NCBI GenBank assembly: GCA_035295125.1 | Contig: DATGJP010000088.1 | Location: forward strand, 62,001 to 126,000 | Reading direction: 5' to 3' | From: JAICMB01 sp035295125 | GTDB lineage: Bacteria; Acidobacteriota; Terriglobia; Bryobacterales; Bryobacteraceae | DNA: 64,000 nt | Shown: positions 8,742 through 17,008 of the stretch, piece after piece | How positions within the stretch are numbered: position 1 is the stretch's first letter | How the letters are laid out: every line of letters begins with the position of its first letter | Made by a program: the position numbers and the translations under genes | The notes under the pieces: generated by a model | What the model was told of the DNA's origin: nothing | What the model saw: only the letters and a program-made list of their open reading frames with translations | Databases searched by the model: none

Positions 8742-10001
8742 ATGAGAAAAACCAGCCGATTCGCGATCGCCGGTTGCTTTGCATTGAGCCACTTCGTCGC
8801 GGCAGCCCAGACCGTGACAATTCTTAAACCCGAGCGGGTCTTCGACGGCGACCAGGTTCACGAGGGCTGGGCCGTTCGCGTCAAGGGAGACCGCATCGAT
8901 GCCGCCGGTCCCGCCGGGAGCATCGACGCGTCCGGCGCCAAGGTCGTCGACTTGCCCGGTACCACTCTGATGCCCGGCCTCGTCGAAGGACACTCGCATG
9001 TGCTGCTGCATCCTTATAACGAGACCCCCTGGAACGACCAGGTGATGCACGAAGGCCTTGCCTTGCGCGTGGCCCGAGCCGTGAATCACCTGCACGATAC
9101 CTTGATGGCCGGCTTCACCACCATCCGCGACCTCGGTACCGAAGGCGCCGCATACGCCGACGTGGAACTCAAGCAGGCTGTTAACCAGGGCATCATCCAC
9201 GGTCCGCGCATGCTCGTAGCGACGCGCGCCATTGTCGCGACTGGAGCCTACGGCCCCAAAGGATTCGCACTGGAATTCCGTGTTCCGCAAGGAGCCGAAG
9301 AAGCCGACGGCATCGACAGTCTGACGCGCGTCGTTCGCGATCAGATCGGTCATGGAGCCGACTGGGTCAAGCTGTATGGCGACTACCGCTGGGGTCCTCA
9401 TCCTGGCGCTCATCCGACGTTCTCTCTCGAAGAAATGAAACTCGCCGTACAAACGGCACGCAGCGCCGGAGTGCCGGTCGCGGTCCACACTGCAACGCCC
9501 GAAGGGATGCGCCGGGCGATTCTGGCGGGCGCTGAAACCGTCGAACACGGCGACGCCGGCACGCCCGAAGTCTTCAAATTAATGGTTGAGAACAACGTGG
9601 CCCTCTGTCCCACGCTCGCCGCCGGAGACGCCACCGCGCAGTATGCCGGATGGAAAAAAGGACAGCAGCCAGAGCCCCAGGGCATTCAGAGAAAGCGCGC
9701 GAGTTTCAAAGCGGCCCTCGACGCCGGAGTCACGATATTAAGCGGCAGCGACGTCGGCGTCTTCACGCACGGTGACAACGCGCGTGAAATCGAAATGATG
9801 GTGAACTACGGCATGACGCCCGTCGCCGCCCTGAAATCTGCGACCTCCATCGCAGGCCGCGTCCTCCATATGGATATCGGCCTGGTGAAGTCCGGCATGT
9901 TGGCCGACCTGATTGCGGTCCAAGGGGATCCGACCAAAGATATCTCCGCCATCCGCCAGGTCAAATTCGTCATGAAAGGCGGCGCTGTCGAAAAGCAGTA
10001 A
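8742..10001 (+). CDS. Secreted amidohydrolase (imidazolonepropionase-like)
   Basis: A 419-residue protein with a Sec signal peptide (about 1-22, ending VAAAQ). The amidohydrolase-superfamily metal ligands are visible: the HxH in GHSHVLLH (about 87), the Lys in DWVKLYGDY that would be carboxylated, His in VAVHTAT, His in VEHGD and Asp in LSGSDVGVF. It ends in the usual small beta sandwich (GMLADLIAVQGDPTKD). This is the group of periplasmic amidohydrolases that includes Xaa-Pro-type and imidazolonepropionase-like enzymes; the substrate cannot be read from sequence. It stands alone, followed after about 100 bp by a permease. Confidence 0.88.
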   Translation: MRKTSRFAIAGCFALSHFVAAAQTVTILKPERVFDGDQVHEGWAVRVKGDRIDAAGPAGSIDASGAKVVDLPGTTLMPGLVEGHSHVLLHPYNETPWNDQVMHEGLALRVARAVNHLHDTLMAGFTTIRDLGTEGAAYADVELKQAVNQGIIHGPRMLVATRAIVATGAYGPKGFALEFRVPQGAEEADGIDSLTRVVRDQIGHGADWVKLYGDYRWGPHPGAHPTFSLEEMKLAVQTARSAGVPVAVHTATPEGMRRAILAGAETVEHGDAGTPEVFKLMVENNVALCPTLAAGDATAQYAGWKKGQQPEPQGIQRKRASFKAALDAGVTILSGSDVGVFTHGDNAREIEMMVNYGMTPVAALKSATSIAGRVLHMDIGLVKSGMLADLIAVQGDPTKDISAIRQVKFVMKGGAVEKQ

Positions 10002-10015
10002 GGCAGGTTCGCGAA

Positions 10016-10104
10016 AGTGGATGAGGAAGGCTTCACCCTTCCACAACCTGCTGGACGCGCAGTTTCGACCATGCAGCGGGTTTGCAACCCGCCGCGCGGT
10101 ATCT
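10016..10104. repeat. Dispersed/palindromic repeat, copy 4 (degenerate)
   Basis: Includes cttcacccttccacaacctg, then a short palindrome, gcgggtttgcaacccgc. It overlaps the frame upstream of the permease start, which is a reason to start that gene at GTG 10110 and not at the more upstream candidate at 10017. Confidence 0.4.
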
Positions 10105-10109
10105 TGGTA

Positions 10110-12530
10110 GTGTGGCGGGATATTCAATACGCTCTCAGAGCGTGTGCGAAAAACCCGGTTTTCACTCTGATTTCAGTGATCACCATCGCGTTGGGGATCG
10201 GTCCCAACAGCGCAATTTTCAGCATTATTAACGCCGTTCTTTTACGGCCTCTCCCCTATCGCGATCCCGGACAGATCGTCATGCTCTGGGAGAGCATCCG
10301 ATCCAAAGGCTTCAATCAGATTCCAGTCTCTGCCGCGGATTTAGCGGACTGGAAGCGGGACAGTCGCTCCTTTGAGGATATGGCTCCGGCATTCACAATC
10401 CCTGAATACGGCCTCAACGTGACAGCCGGCGGCGAGCCGGAACGTGCCCAGGCCGGGCAAGCCGCCTCGAATTTCTTTTCCGTTCTCGGCGTGAAGCCTG
10501 TCATCGGCCGTTCGTTCCTTCCGGAAGAAGACCGCCCCGGCGGCGACCCGGCCGTTCTTATCAGTCAGTCCTTCTGGACGCGCCGCTTCGGAAGTTCGCC
10601 CAAAATCATCGGGCAGCGCATCATCATTGACGGCGTCAGCCGCAACGTTGTAGGCGTGCTGCCGCGCGAGGTCGATGCGCTAGTCAAAGTCGACCTCTGG
10701 GTTCCCATCGCGCGCGACTTTGCGCTCGACCCGCGCGACAACCACAACTTCGGAATCGTCGCACGCCTTAAGCCGGGTGTTTCCGTCGTGCAAGCCCGCG
10801 CCGAACTGGAAGGAATCGCGGCACGACTCGAAAAGCAGTATCCCGGGACCAACGAGGGTGTCGGTGCAGTCGTCGTGCCAATGAGTGAAATGCTGGCAGG
10901 CCCCATCCGTCCAGCGCTGATGGTTCTGCTCTCGGCGGTCGGATTCCTGCTGCTGATTGCATGCGCCAATGTCGCGAGTCTGCTCTTAGCGCGAGGAGCG
11001 AGCCGCGGTAAAGAGATTGCCCTCCGGGCCGCGCTGGGAGCCAGCCGCGCGCGCATTCTTCGCCAACTGCTCACCGAAAGCGTCCTCCTCGGCGCCATGG
11101 GAGGAGTGCTCGGGCTGCTGCTCTCGATGTGGAGCATCAAGGTGCTCCGGACGCAGTTGCCCGACTTTATCCCACGCCTGAAGGAAATGGGTGTCGATTC
11201 CCGCGTGCTTCTCTTCAGCCTCGCCATTTCCGTTTTTACGGGCATCGTCTTCGGCATCGCTCCCGCGCTCCGTGCCTCGCGGACCGACCTGAACGACACC
11301 CTGAAGGAAGGCGGCGGTAAAGGAGTCTCCGCCGACAGCAGCCAGCGCGCCAGGACGGTCCTGCTGGTCGGAGAAGTCGCGCTGGCAGTTGTGCTGCTGA
11401 TCGGCGCCGGACTGATGATCCGTAGCTTCCTCAACGTCACGGCCACCGATCCGGGTTTCCGGACCGATCACCTTCTGACGATGCAACTGACACTGCCGGA
11501 CGCGAAATACCGCGACTCTGCTGCCCTCGCGAATTTCTCGAAAGCTACCATCCGGCGCATCGAAACGCTACCCGGCGTTCATGCCGTCGGCGCGGTCACG
11601 GTCCTGCCCGCTCGCGGATCCCTGCTCGCCCTACGTGTTTTCGTGACCGGCTTTCAGGTCGAAGGAGAACCGCCACCACTTAAGGGACAGGAGCCGACGG
11701 CCGACTATCGGCCGGCGACCCCCGACTTTTTCCGCGCCATGGGCATCCCGCTTCGGCTCGGCCGCTTCCTGACCGCGCAGGACACCGACGGCAAACGTCG
11801 CGTAGCGCTCGTGAATGAGACGCTGGCGCGGCGCTACCTCATCCACGGCGATCCGCTCTCGCGGCGTCTGCGCGTCGGATTCGGTTCGCACGACTACGAT
11901 GTTGTCGGAGTGGTCGCCGACATCCACATGCAGGGGCGCGAAGAAAAGGTCGAGCCCGCCATCTACGTACCCATGTACCAAGACCCACCGCGCCAATTCA
12001 GCCTGGTGGTCCATTCCGAAGCCGACCCCACCGGCCTCACCGCCGCAATTCGCCGCGAAATCCAGGCCATCGACCCCGACCAGCCCATTGCCAACGTTCG
12101 CACCATGACCGATGTGCTCTCGGATTCGCTCCTGGTACGCCGCCTATCGGTCGGAATGCTTGCGACCTTCGCCGCGTTGGCGCTCGTCCTGGCCACCGTC
12201 GGCATCTACGGCCTGACGTCCTACTCAGTCAGCCGCCGCACCCACGAAATCGGTCTCCGCATGGTGCTCGGAGCTGAACAGCAGAACATTCTCCGTCTGG
12301 TGGTCTTACGCGGAATGTTAACGGCACTGGCCGGAGTTGCAATCGGCCTTCCGGGCGCGCTGATGTTATCGCGCCTCATGCGAGCCCTGCTCTTCGGGGT
12401 GACAAGCACGGACGCGGCAACATTCGGTGTCGTGCCGCTGGTTCTTATCGGAGCCGCCGCCCTGGCCTCTTACATCCCGGCGAGACGCGCCATTCGAATC
12501 GACCCCATGGTGGCGCTGCGCTACGAATGA
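10110..12530 (+). CDS. MacB/FtsX-type ABC transporter permease (acidobacterial family)
   Basis: Starting at GTG 10110 gives VWRDIQYALRACAKNPVFTL, the standard family N-terminus, and 806 residues; upstream starts would add about 31 residues of repeat-derived sequence. Architecture is as in its paralogues: helix 1, MacB-like periplasmic domain (about 45-240), three FtsX helices (CANVASLLLARGASRGKEIA), second periplasmic domain, and terminal FtsX helices with SRRTHEIGLRMVLGAEQQNI and the end RRAIRIDPMVALRYE. The stop lies 4 bp from the stop of the convergent lipoprotein gene, leaving no room for a separate terminator. No ATPase gene is adjacent. Confidence 0.9.
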   Translation: MWRDIQYALRACAKNPVFTLISVITIALGIGPNSAIFSIINAVLLRPLPYRDPGQIVMLWESIRSKGFNQIPVSAADLADWKRDSRSFEDMAPAFTIPEYGLNVTAGGEPERAQAGQAASNFFSVLGVKPVIGRSFLPEEDRPGGDPAVLISQSFWTRRFGSSPKIIGQRIIIDGVSRNVVGVLPREVDALVKVDLWVPIARDFALDPRDNHNFGIVARLKPGVSVVQARAELEGIAARLEKQYPGTNEGVGAVVVPMSEMLAGPIRPALMVLLSAVGFLLLIACANVASLLLARGASRGKEIALRAALGASRARILRQLLTESVLLGAMGGVLGLLLSMWSIKVLRTQLPDFIPRLKEMGVDSRVLLFSLAISVFTGIVFGIAPALRASRTDLNDTLKEGGGKGVSADSSQRARTVLLVGEVALAVVLLIGAGLMIRSFLNVTATDPGFRTDHLLTMQLTLPDAKYRDSAALANFSKATIRRIETLPGVHAVGAVTVLPARGSLLALRVFVTGFQVEGEPPPLKGQEPTADYRPATPDFFRAMGIPLRLGRFLTAQDTDGKRRVALVNETLARRYLIHGDPLSRRLRVGFGSHDYDVVGVVADIHMQGREEKVEPAIYVPMYQDPPRQFSLVVHSEADPTGLTAAIRREIQAIDPDQPIANVRTMTDVLSDSLLVRRLSVGMLATFAALALVLATVGIYGLTSYSVSRRTHEIGLRMVLGAEQQNILRLVVLRGMLTALAGVAIGLPGALMLSRLMRALLFGVTSTDAATFGVVPLVLIGAAALASYIPARRAIRIDPMVALRYE

Positions 12531-12534
12531 CCGG

Positions 12535-13158
12535 CTATTTGCCGATCACCGTGCCCGTCGTCGCATTGACGAGCACGAGGTATCCGTTGCTCTTGTTGCC
12601 CCACATGATGTACCAAACCGGCACGCCGTACTTCGATTCCTCGGCGAGGGAGAATTGCGGCGCCTTGCCGGGGTTGTGCTTTACCCAGGCGCCGGCGCGC
12701 TCCATCGCAGTCTGATACGCAGCGTCGGAATTCGTCGCAATGTCGGAGTTCGCAAACGGCGCGCTCTTCGCGGTGGCGCCGCTCCAGACCTGGGCGCCTC
12801 CGGCGCTGACTCCTTTATGGATGTCGGTACCCTGAGCGACCACCGCGTAGGTGAACGTCCGGGCTTCGCGCTTGCTCGGCGAGACGAAAACAACGGACCA
12901 CACCGGATACTTGCCGTCTTCGCCCTTCATCGTGTCCGTCTCCATGCTGGCCATCGAGAGAGGCTGGATGTCGGTGGCCCAGGTGCGGGCGGGCTTGTAC
13001 ATCTCATAGAACGCGGTCAGCGCGGGAACGGGCCCGGTGGGTGCCGCGGGTTTGGCGGCTTCCGTCGTGGGAGCCGGAGTGGTTGGTGCTTCGGAGCAGG
13101 CCGTCAGAACAAGTACGGCAACTATGGCGGTGGCAGCGCTAAAAAAGGTTTTATTCAT
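12535..13158 (-). CDS. Lipoprotein with PepSY-like C-terminus
   Basis: Start taken at ATG 13158 (MNKTFFSAATAIVAV); a second ATG 18 bp upstream is possible. The signal ends with lipobox LTAC, followed by a low-complexity Pro/Thr/Ala linker (about 22-45), then a globular domain. The end, PVWYIMWGNKSNGYLVLVNA then TTGTVIGK, resembles the last strand of PepSY-type domains, a weak match. Periplasmic membrane-anchored location is likely. It is convergent with the permease before it and divergent from the isomerase-like gene after it; neither says much about function. Confidence 0.7.
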   Translation of the reverse strand: MNKTFFSAATAIVAVLVLTACSEAPTTPAPTTEAAKPAAPTGPVPALTAFYEMYKPARTWATDIQPLSMASMETDTMKGEDGKYPVWSVVFVSPSKREARTFTYAVVAQGTDIHKGVSAGGAQVWSGATAKSAPFANSDIATNSDAAYQTAMERAGAWVKHNPGKAPQFSLAEESKYGVPVWYIMWGNKSNGYLVLVNATTGTVIGK

Positions 13159-13253
13159 AGCGAGAGCCTGCTTCATTCTATTCCAGATGAAACCGCGCCG
13201 GGGAGCCGTGGCGGAGGTTGCTAAGTACTGCAGCGGCGCAGTATCGTCAGGGG

Positions 13254-14204
13254 GTGAACCTCACTCGCCGTACCGTACTCGCCGCGATTTCCACTGCCGC
13301 CGCTGCGCAGGGCCAACGCCGTCAACCTCCGAACTGGAAACCCAAGCTCGGCGTGCTGTGCTCCTTTTCCGACGCGAATCTGGAGTTTGTGAAAGCGGAA
13401 GGCTTCACCAGCATGCAGCTTCGTCTCGACCCCGACCGGCTGGACGACGCCGCGATCGCATCCATCAAGGACAAGATTCAGCGGGCGGGCATCTATGTCT
13501 CTTCGCTGGCCGTGGATGGCAATCATATCGACCCCGACCCTGCCAAGCGCCAAAAGCAGAATGAATACACCGTAAAGTGCCTCGAATTGTGCGGCAAATT
13601 GGGCATCCCAAACATAGGCGGACAATCCGGCACCATCAAAGGCCGGCCGCTCCAGGAGCAGGTGGACGAGGTCGTCAAGGTTTACACGGAGAAGTATTTC
13701 CCGATGTGCGAGAAGTACAAGGTACGTGTTCTGTGGGAGCCGTACGCAGGCGGGCCGAACATCGCCACCGGACCGGTTGGCTGGGAAGCATTGTTCAAAG
13801 GCTTCAACGGCAGCCCAAACGTCGGATTGCAGTTCGATCCTTCGCACCTGGTCTGGCAGTTCATGGACCCAGTGGCCGCGGCGCGCGAGTTCGCTGACAA
13901 GATTTACGACGTTCATTTGAAGGATACGGAGATCCTGTGGCACGTGCTCAAGCGCGGGGGCATTCAACCCGTCAACAACGCGCGCTGGTGGCGATTCCGC
14001 GTTCCGGGCTACGGATCGGTCGATTGGAAAGGCTTCTTCTCGGTCTTGTCCGAAGTCGGGTATAGCGGCGCTATGAATATCGAGAACGAAGACGAGTTTT
14101 ACTATCCGTCGTACAGCCAGGGCAACTTCACCGAACAATACAAGCGCGGCTTCCACGTCGCGCACGAGTTTTTGAAGACGCTCGTGCCGCCGGTGACCGC
14201 TTAA
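13254..14204 (+). CDS. Exported sugar phosphate isomerase/epimerase-like TIM-barrel protein
   Basis: Xylose-isomerase-like TIM barrel of the AP-endonuclease-2 superfamily. Start chosen at GTG 13254, giving NLTRRTVLAAISTAAAA, a twin-arginine-like export signal; ATG 13218 would add 12 residues ahead of it. Candidate metal ligands occur in the expected order: Glu in VLWEPYAG, Asp/His in LQFDPSHL, His in YDVHLKDTE and Glu in MNIENEDEF near the C-terminus. Length (316 residues) fits the family. Members act on sugars or inositols. It stands alone between a lipoprotein gene and a repeat-filled gap. Confidence 0.85.
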   Translation: MNLTRRTVLAAISTAAAAQGQRRQPPNWKPKLGVLCSFSDANLEFVKAEGFTSMQLRLDPDRLDDAAIASIKDKIQRAGIYVSSLAVDGNHIDPDPAKRQKQNEYTVKCLELCGKLGIPNIGGQSGTIKGRPLQEQVDEVVKVYTEKYFPMCEKYKVRVLWEPYAGGPNIATGPVGWEALFKGFNGSPNVGLQFDPSHLVWQFMDPVAAAREFADKIYDVHLKDTEILWHVLKRGGIQPVNNARWWRFRVPGYGSVDWKGFFSVLSEVGYSGAMNIENEDEFYYPSYSQGNFTEQYKRGFHVAHEFLKTLVPPVTA

Positions 14205-14261
14205 AAGCGAGTTTCTGAGCATGTAATGCCGCCGGTCCACGAAAAGTGAATCGAAACGAAG

Positions 14262-14402
14262 GTATTACACAGCCTCTGACTCTTCGCGTCCCGCGACGAT
14301 TCGGAGGATGTGGAAGGGTGGAGCAGGTATTCAGCCTGCCTTTGGACTTAACCGAGAAAGGACTTCTGAAAACGCCTGCTCTACCCTTCCACCGTGCCTC
14401 GG
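14262..14402. repeat. Dispersed palindromic repeat, copy 5 (long form)
   Basis: The best-preserved copy. The left end has cacagcctctgactctt, then tcccgcga, ggaggatgtggaagggtgg and a core caggtattcagcctg. The right end is the inverse, ctctacccttccaccg. The left segment is repeated nearly exactly at 35748-35811. The outer ends are inverted repeats, so the element looks like a small composite palindrome or MITE with no coding capacity. Confidence 0.75.
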
Positions 14403-14424
14403 TTTCCAACAGAGTCGGCGATGC

Positions 14425-15936
14425 CTAGTGACGAAAGTGGCGCACTCCGGTAAAAACCATCGCGAGTCCTAACCGGTTCGCCGCCGCGATAACATCCGCG
14501 TCGCGGACCGAGCCTCCCGGCTGAATCACCGCGGTCACTCCATGCTTTGCCGCCTCTTCCACTCCATCCGGAAAAGGAAAGAAAGCATCCGACGCGACCA
14601 CCGTGCCTGCAAGCGGGAGCACGGCTTTCATCGCCCCGACCTTCACTGAATCGACACGGCTCATCTGTCCCGCGCCGGCGCTGACCAGTTGGCCCGCGCG
14701 CGCGTAGACGATAGCGTTCGACTTCACATGCTTGCAAACTTTCCAGCCGAAGTCGAGAGCCGTCCATTCTTCTTCGGTGGGGCGACGGTCGGTTTTCACC
14801 TGCAGCTTTGAACGATCCAGACGGTGCACGTCGGGAGTCTGCGCCAGGAATCCTCCGCTGATCGATTTCACGACCAGCTCGCCGGCGGGCGCCGGACGAA
14901 CCATGAGCAGCCGCAGATTTCGCCTGGACCCGAGCACCCCGAGTGCCGCGTCGGTGTAGCCCGGCGCTGCGATCGCCTCGATGAAGGTCTTGGTGATTTC
15001 GCGCGCCGTTTCTTCGTCCAACAGGCGGTTGAAGGCTAAGACACCGCCGTACGCTGAAATGGGATCGGCTTCGAAGGCTCTCCGATAACTATCCGCCAGA
15101 CCGTCGGACTCGGCGCAGCCGCACGGGTTGGTGTGTTTGATGATGGCCGCGGCCGGATTTCCGAATTCCTGGATGAGCTGCCACGCAGCATCGAGATCGA
15201 CGAGGTTGTTGTACGAAAGCTCCCTTCCTTGAAGCTGCTCGGCGCCTGCGATCCCGCCCTGATTCTGGGAATACAGGGCCGCGGACTGGTGCGGATTTTC
15301 GCCATAACGCAAACTTAACGTTTGCGGCGCCTCGATTGTGAGCGTTTCCGGAAGCCCAAGGCGCTCGCTGATCGCTGTGTCGTAGGCTGCGGTGGTCGCA
15401 AACGCTCTCAGCGCCAGGCGCCATAACGTATCGCGGCCGAGCTCGCCGTTGTTCGCGCGCATCTCGCGGAGAAGCTCGGCGTAATCCGTGGGAGACGTCA
15501 CGACTGCAACATCCTGATAGTTCTTGGCCGCGGCGCGAATCAAGGTTGGCCCGCCGATATCGATATGCTCGATGAGTTCTTCGAGCGGCGCGTCGGCGCG
15601 GGCGGCGACCTTGTCGAACTGATAAAGATTCACTACGACCATATCGATCGGTGAAATACCGTGCTCCGCGAGGGAGCGCATGTGCGCGGCGTTGGAGCGA
15701 ATCGCCAGAACGCCTCCTGCGATCTTTGGATTGATGGTCTTCAACCGGCCATCGAGCATCTCGGGGAACCCGGTCAACTCCGAGACCTCCGTCACCGGAA
15801 CGCCTGCCTGCTGGATTGCGCGCGCAGTGCCGCCCGTCGAGATGAGCTCGACGCCCAGGTCGTTGAGCCCGCGGGCGAGCATGTCGATACCGCTCTTGTC
15901 TGTGACGCTGATCAACGCCTTCCTGATTTTCGCCAT
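14425..15936 (-). CDS. purH: Bifunctional AICAR transformylase/IMP cyclohydrolase
   Basis: A 503-residue protein that catalyses the last two steps of IMP synthesis: formylation of AICAR from 10-formyl-THF, then ring closure. The N-terminal MGS-like cyclohydrolase domain (about 1-195) begins MAKIRKALISVTDKSGI and carries ELISTGGTARAI and GGPTLIRAAAKNY. The transformylase domain (about 200-503) has SLRYGENPHQSAALY, IIKHTNPCGCA, the catalytic-region KHVKSNAIVYA and the end MVFTGVRHFRH. Its start codon lies only 16 bp from the start of the divergent isocitrate dehydrogenase gene, so its promoter must overlap that gene. No other purine genes are in the window. Confidence 0.97.
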   Translation of the reverse strand: MAKIRKALISVTDKSGIDMLARGLNDLGVELISTGGTARAIQQAGVPVTEVSELTGFPEMLDGRLKTINPKIAGGVLAIRSNAAHMRSLAEHGISPIDMVVVNLYQFDKVAARADAPLEELIEHIDIGGPTLIRAAAKNYQDVAVVTSPTDYAELLREMRANNGELGRDTLWRLALRAFATTAAYDTAISERLGLPETLTIEAPQTLSLRYGENPHQSAALYSQNQGGIAGAEQLQGRELSYNNLVDLDAAWQLIQEFGNPAAAIIKHTNPCGCAESDGLADSYRRAFEADPISAYGGVLAFNRLLDEETAREITKTFIEAIAAPGYTDAALGVLGSRRNLRLLMVRPAPAGELVVKSISGGFLAQTPDVHRLDRSKLQVKTDRRPTEEEWTALDFGWKVCKHVKSNAIVYARAGQLVSAGAGQMSRVDSVKVGAMKAVLPLAGTVVASDAFFPFPDGVEEAAKHGVTAVIQPGGSVRDADVIAAANRLGLAMVFTGVRHFRH

Positions 15937-15952
15937 TCCCTACAATGGTAAT

Positions 15953-16960
15953 GTGCCTCATTCGGTAACGCTGATCCCTGGAGATGGAATTGGGCCCGAG
16001 GTGGCCGACGCAACCGTTCGAGCGGTGAATGCCACGGGCGTGGCCATCGATTGGGAATGCGTCGAACTCAACGCCGATATCATTCTGGAAACCCGCGAAG
16101 TGCTTCCGCCGCAAGTGATCGAATCGATTGCGCGGACACGAGTCGGGTTGAAGGGCCCCGTGACGACGCCGATTGCAGGCGGTTTTCCCAGCGTCAACGT
16201 AGCCCTGCGCAAAGCGCTCGACCTGTTCGCCAACGTGCGGCCGGTCTGCTCGCTGCCCGGCGTGAAGACACGCTTCGACGACGTGAAGATCGACATGGTG
16301 ATCTTCCGTGAAAATACCGAGGATCTGTATTCGGGACTGGAACACGAGGTCGTAAAAGACGTCGTCACCAGCCTCAAAGTGATCACGCGGGTGGCGTCGT
16401 CGCGCATCGCGCGGTACGCCTTCGACTATGCCCTTAAGAACGGCCGCAAGAAAGTGACGTCGGTCCACAAAGCCAACATCATGAAGCTCGCCGACGGGCT
16501 GTTTCTGCGGTGCTGCCGCGAGGTGGCGCAGGAGCACCCCGAGATTCAGTACAAAGAGCTGATCGTCGACAATGCCTCCATGCAGTTGGTGATCCGGCCG
16601 GAGACGTTCGATATTTTGTTGCTGCCGAACCTTTACGGCGATATCGTTTCGGACCTTGCCGCGGGGTTAGTCGGAGGCCTCGGCATCGTGCCGGGCGCGA
16701 ACATGGGCGAGCGCTACGCTGTTTTCGAGGCCGTGCATGGCAGCGCGCCCGATATCGCAGGCCAAGGAATTGCCAATCCCACCGCGCTGATGCAATCGGC
16801 GGTCATGATGTTGCAGCATCTCGGCGAGAACGACGCCGCGCTTCGCATGCGCCGCGCGATTGAGCAGGTGTATGCCGAGGGCCAGCACGTCACGGGTGAC
16901 ATCGGCGGACGGGCAGGCACCAAGGAATTCACCGATGCCGTGATCGCGTCGATGAAATAA
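15953..16960 (+). CDS. NAD-dependent isocitrate/isopropylmalate dehydrogenase family protein
   Basis: Beta-decarboxylating dehydrogenase of 335 residues. The GTG at 15953 is chosen because the family N-terminus follows at once (PHSVTLIPGDGIGPEVA). Key features: IFRENTEDLYSGLEHEV (substrate loop, typical of NAD-dependent isocitrate dehydrogenases, not isopropylmalate dehydrogenases), VHKANIMKLADGLF with the catalytic Lys, LIVDNASMQLV with a metal Asp, PNLYGDIVSDLAAGLVGGLG, and FEAVHGSAPDIAGQGIANPT. Predicted reaction is isocitrate to 2-oxoglutarate with NAD+ in the TCA cycle. Only 16 bp separates its start from that of purH on the other strand. Confidence 0.92.
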   Translation: MPHSVTLIPGDGIGPEVADATVRAVNATGVAIDWECVELNADIILETREVLPPQVIESIARTRVGLKGPVTTPIAGGFPSVNVALRKALDLFANVRPVCSLPGVKTRFDDVKIDMVIFRENTEDLYSGLEHEVVKDVVTSLKVITRVASSRIARYAFDYALKNGRKKVTSVHKANIMKLADGLFLRCCREVAQEHPEIQYKELIVDNASMQLVIRPETFDILLLPNLYGDIVSDLAAGLVGGLGIVPGANMGERYAVFEAVHGSAPDIAGQGIANPTALMQSAVMMLQHLGENDAALRMRRAIEQVYAEGQHVTGDIGGRAGTKEFTDAVIASMK

Positions 16961-17008
16961 GCGGCCAACGATTTGGCGTTTCGTGCGTTTCAATGACAGG
17001 AGAGTCGC

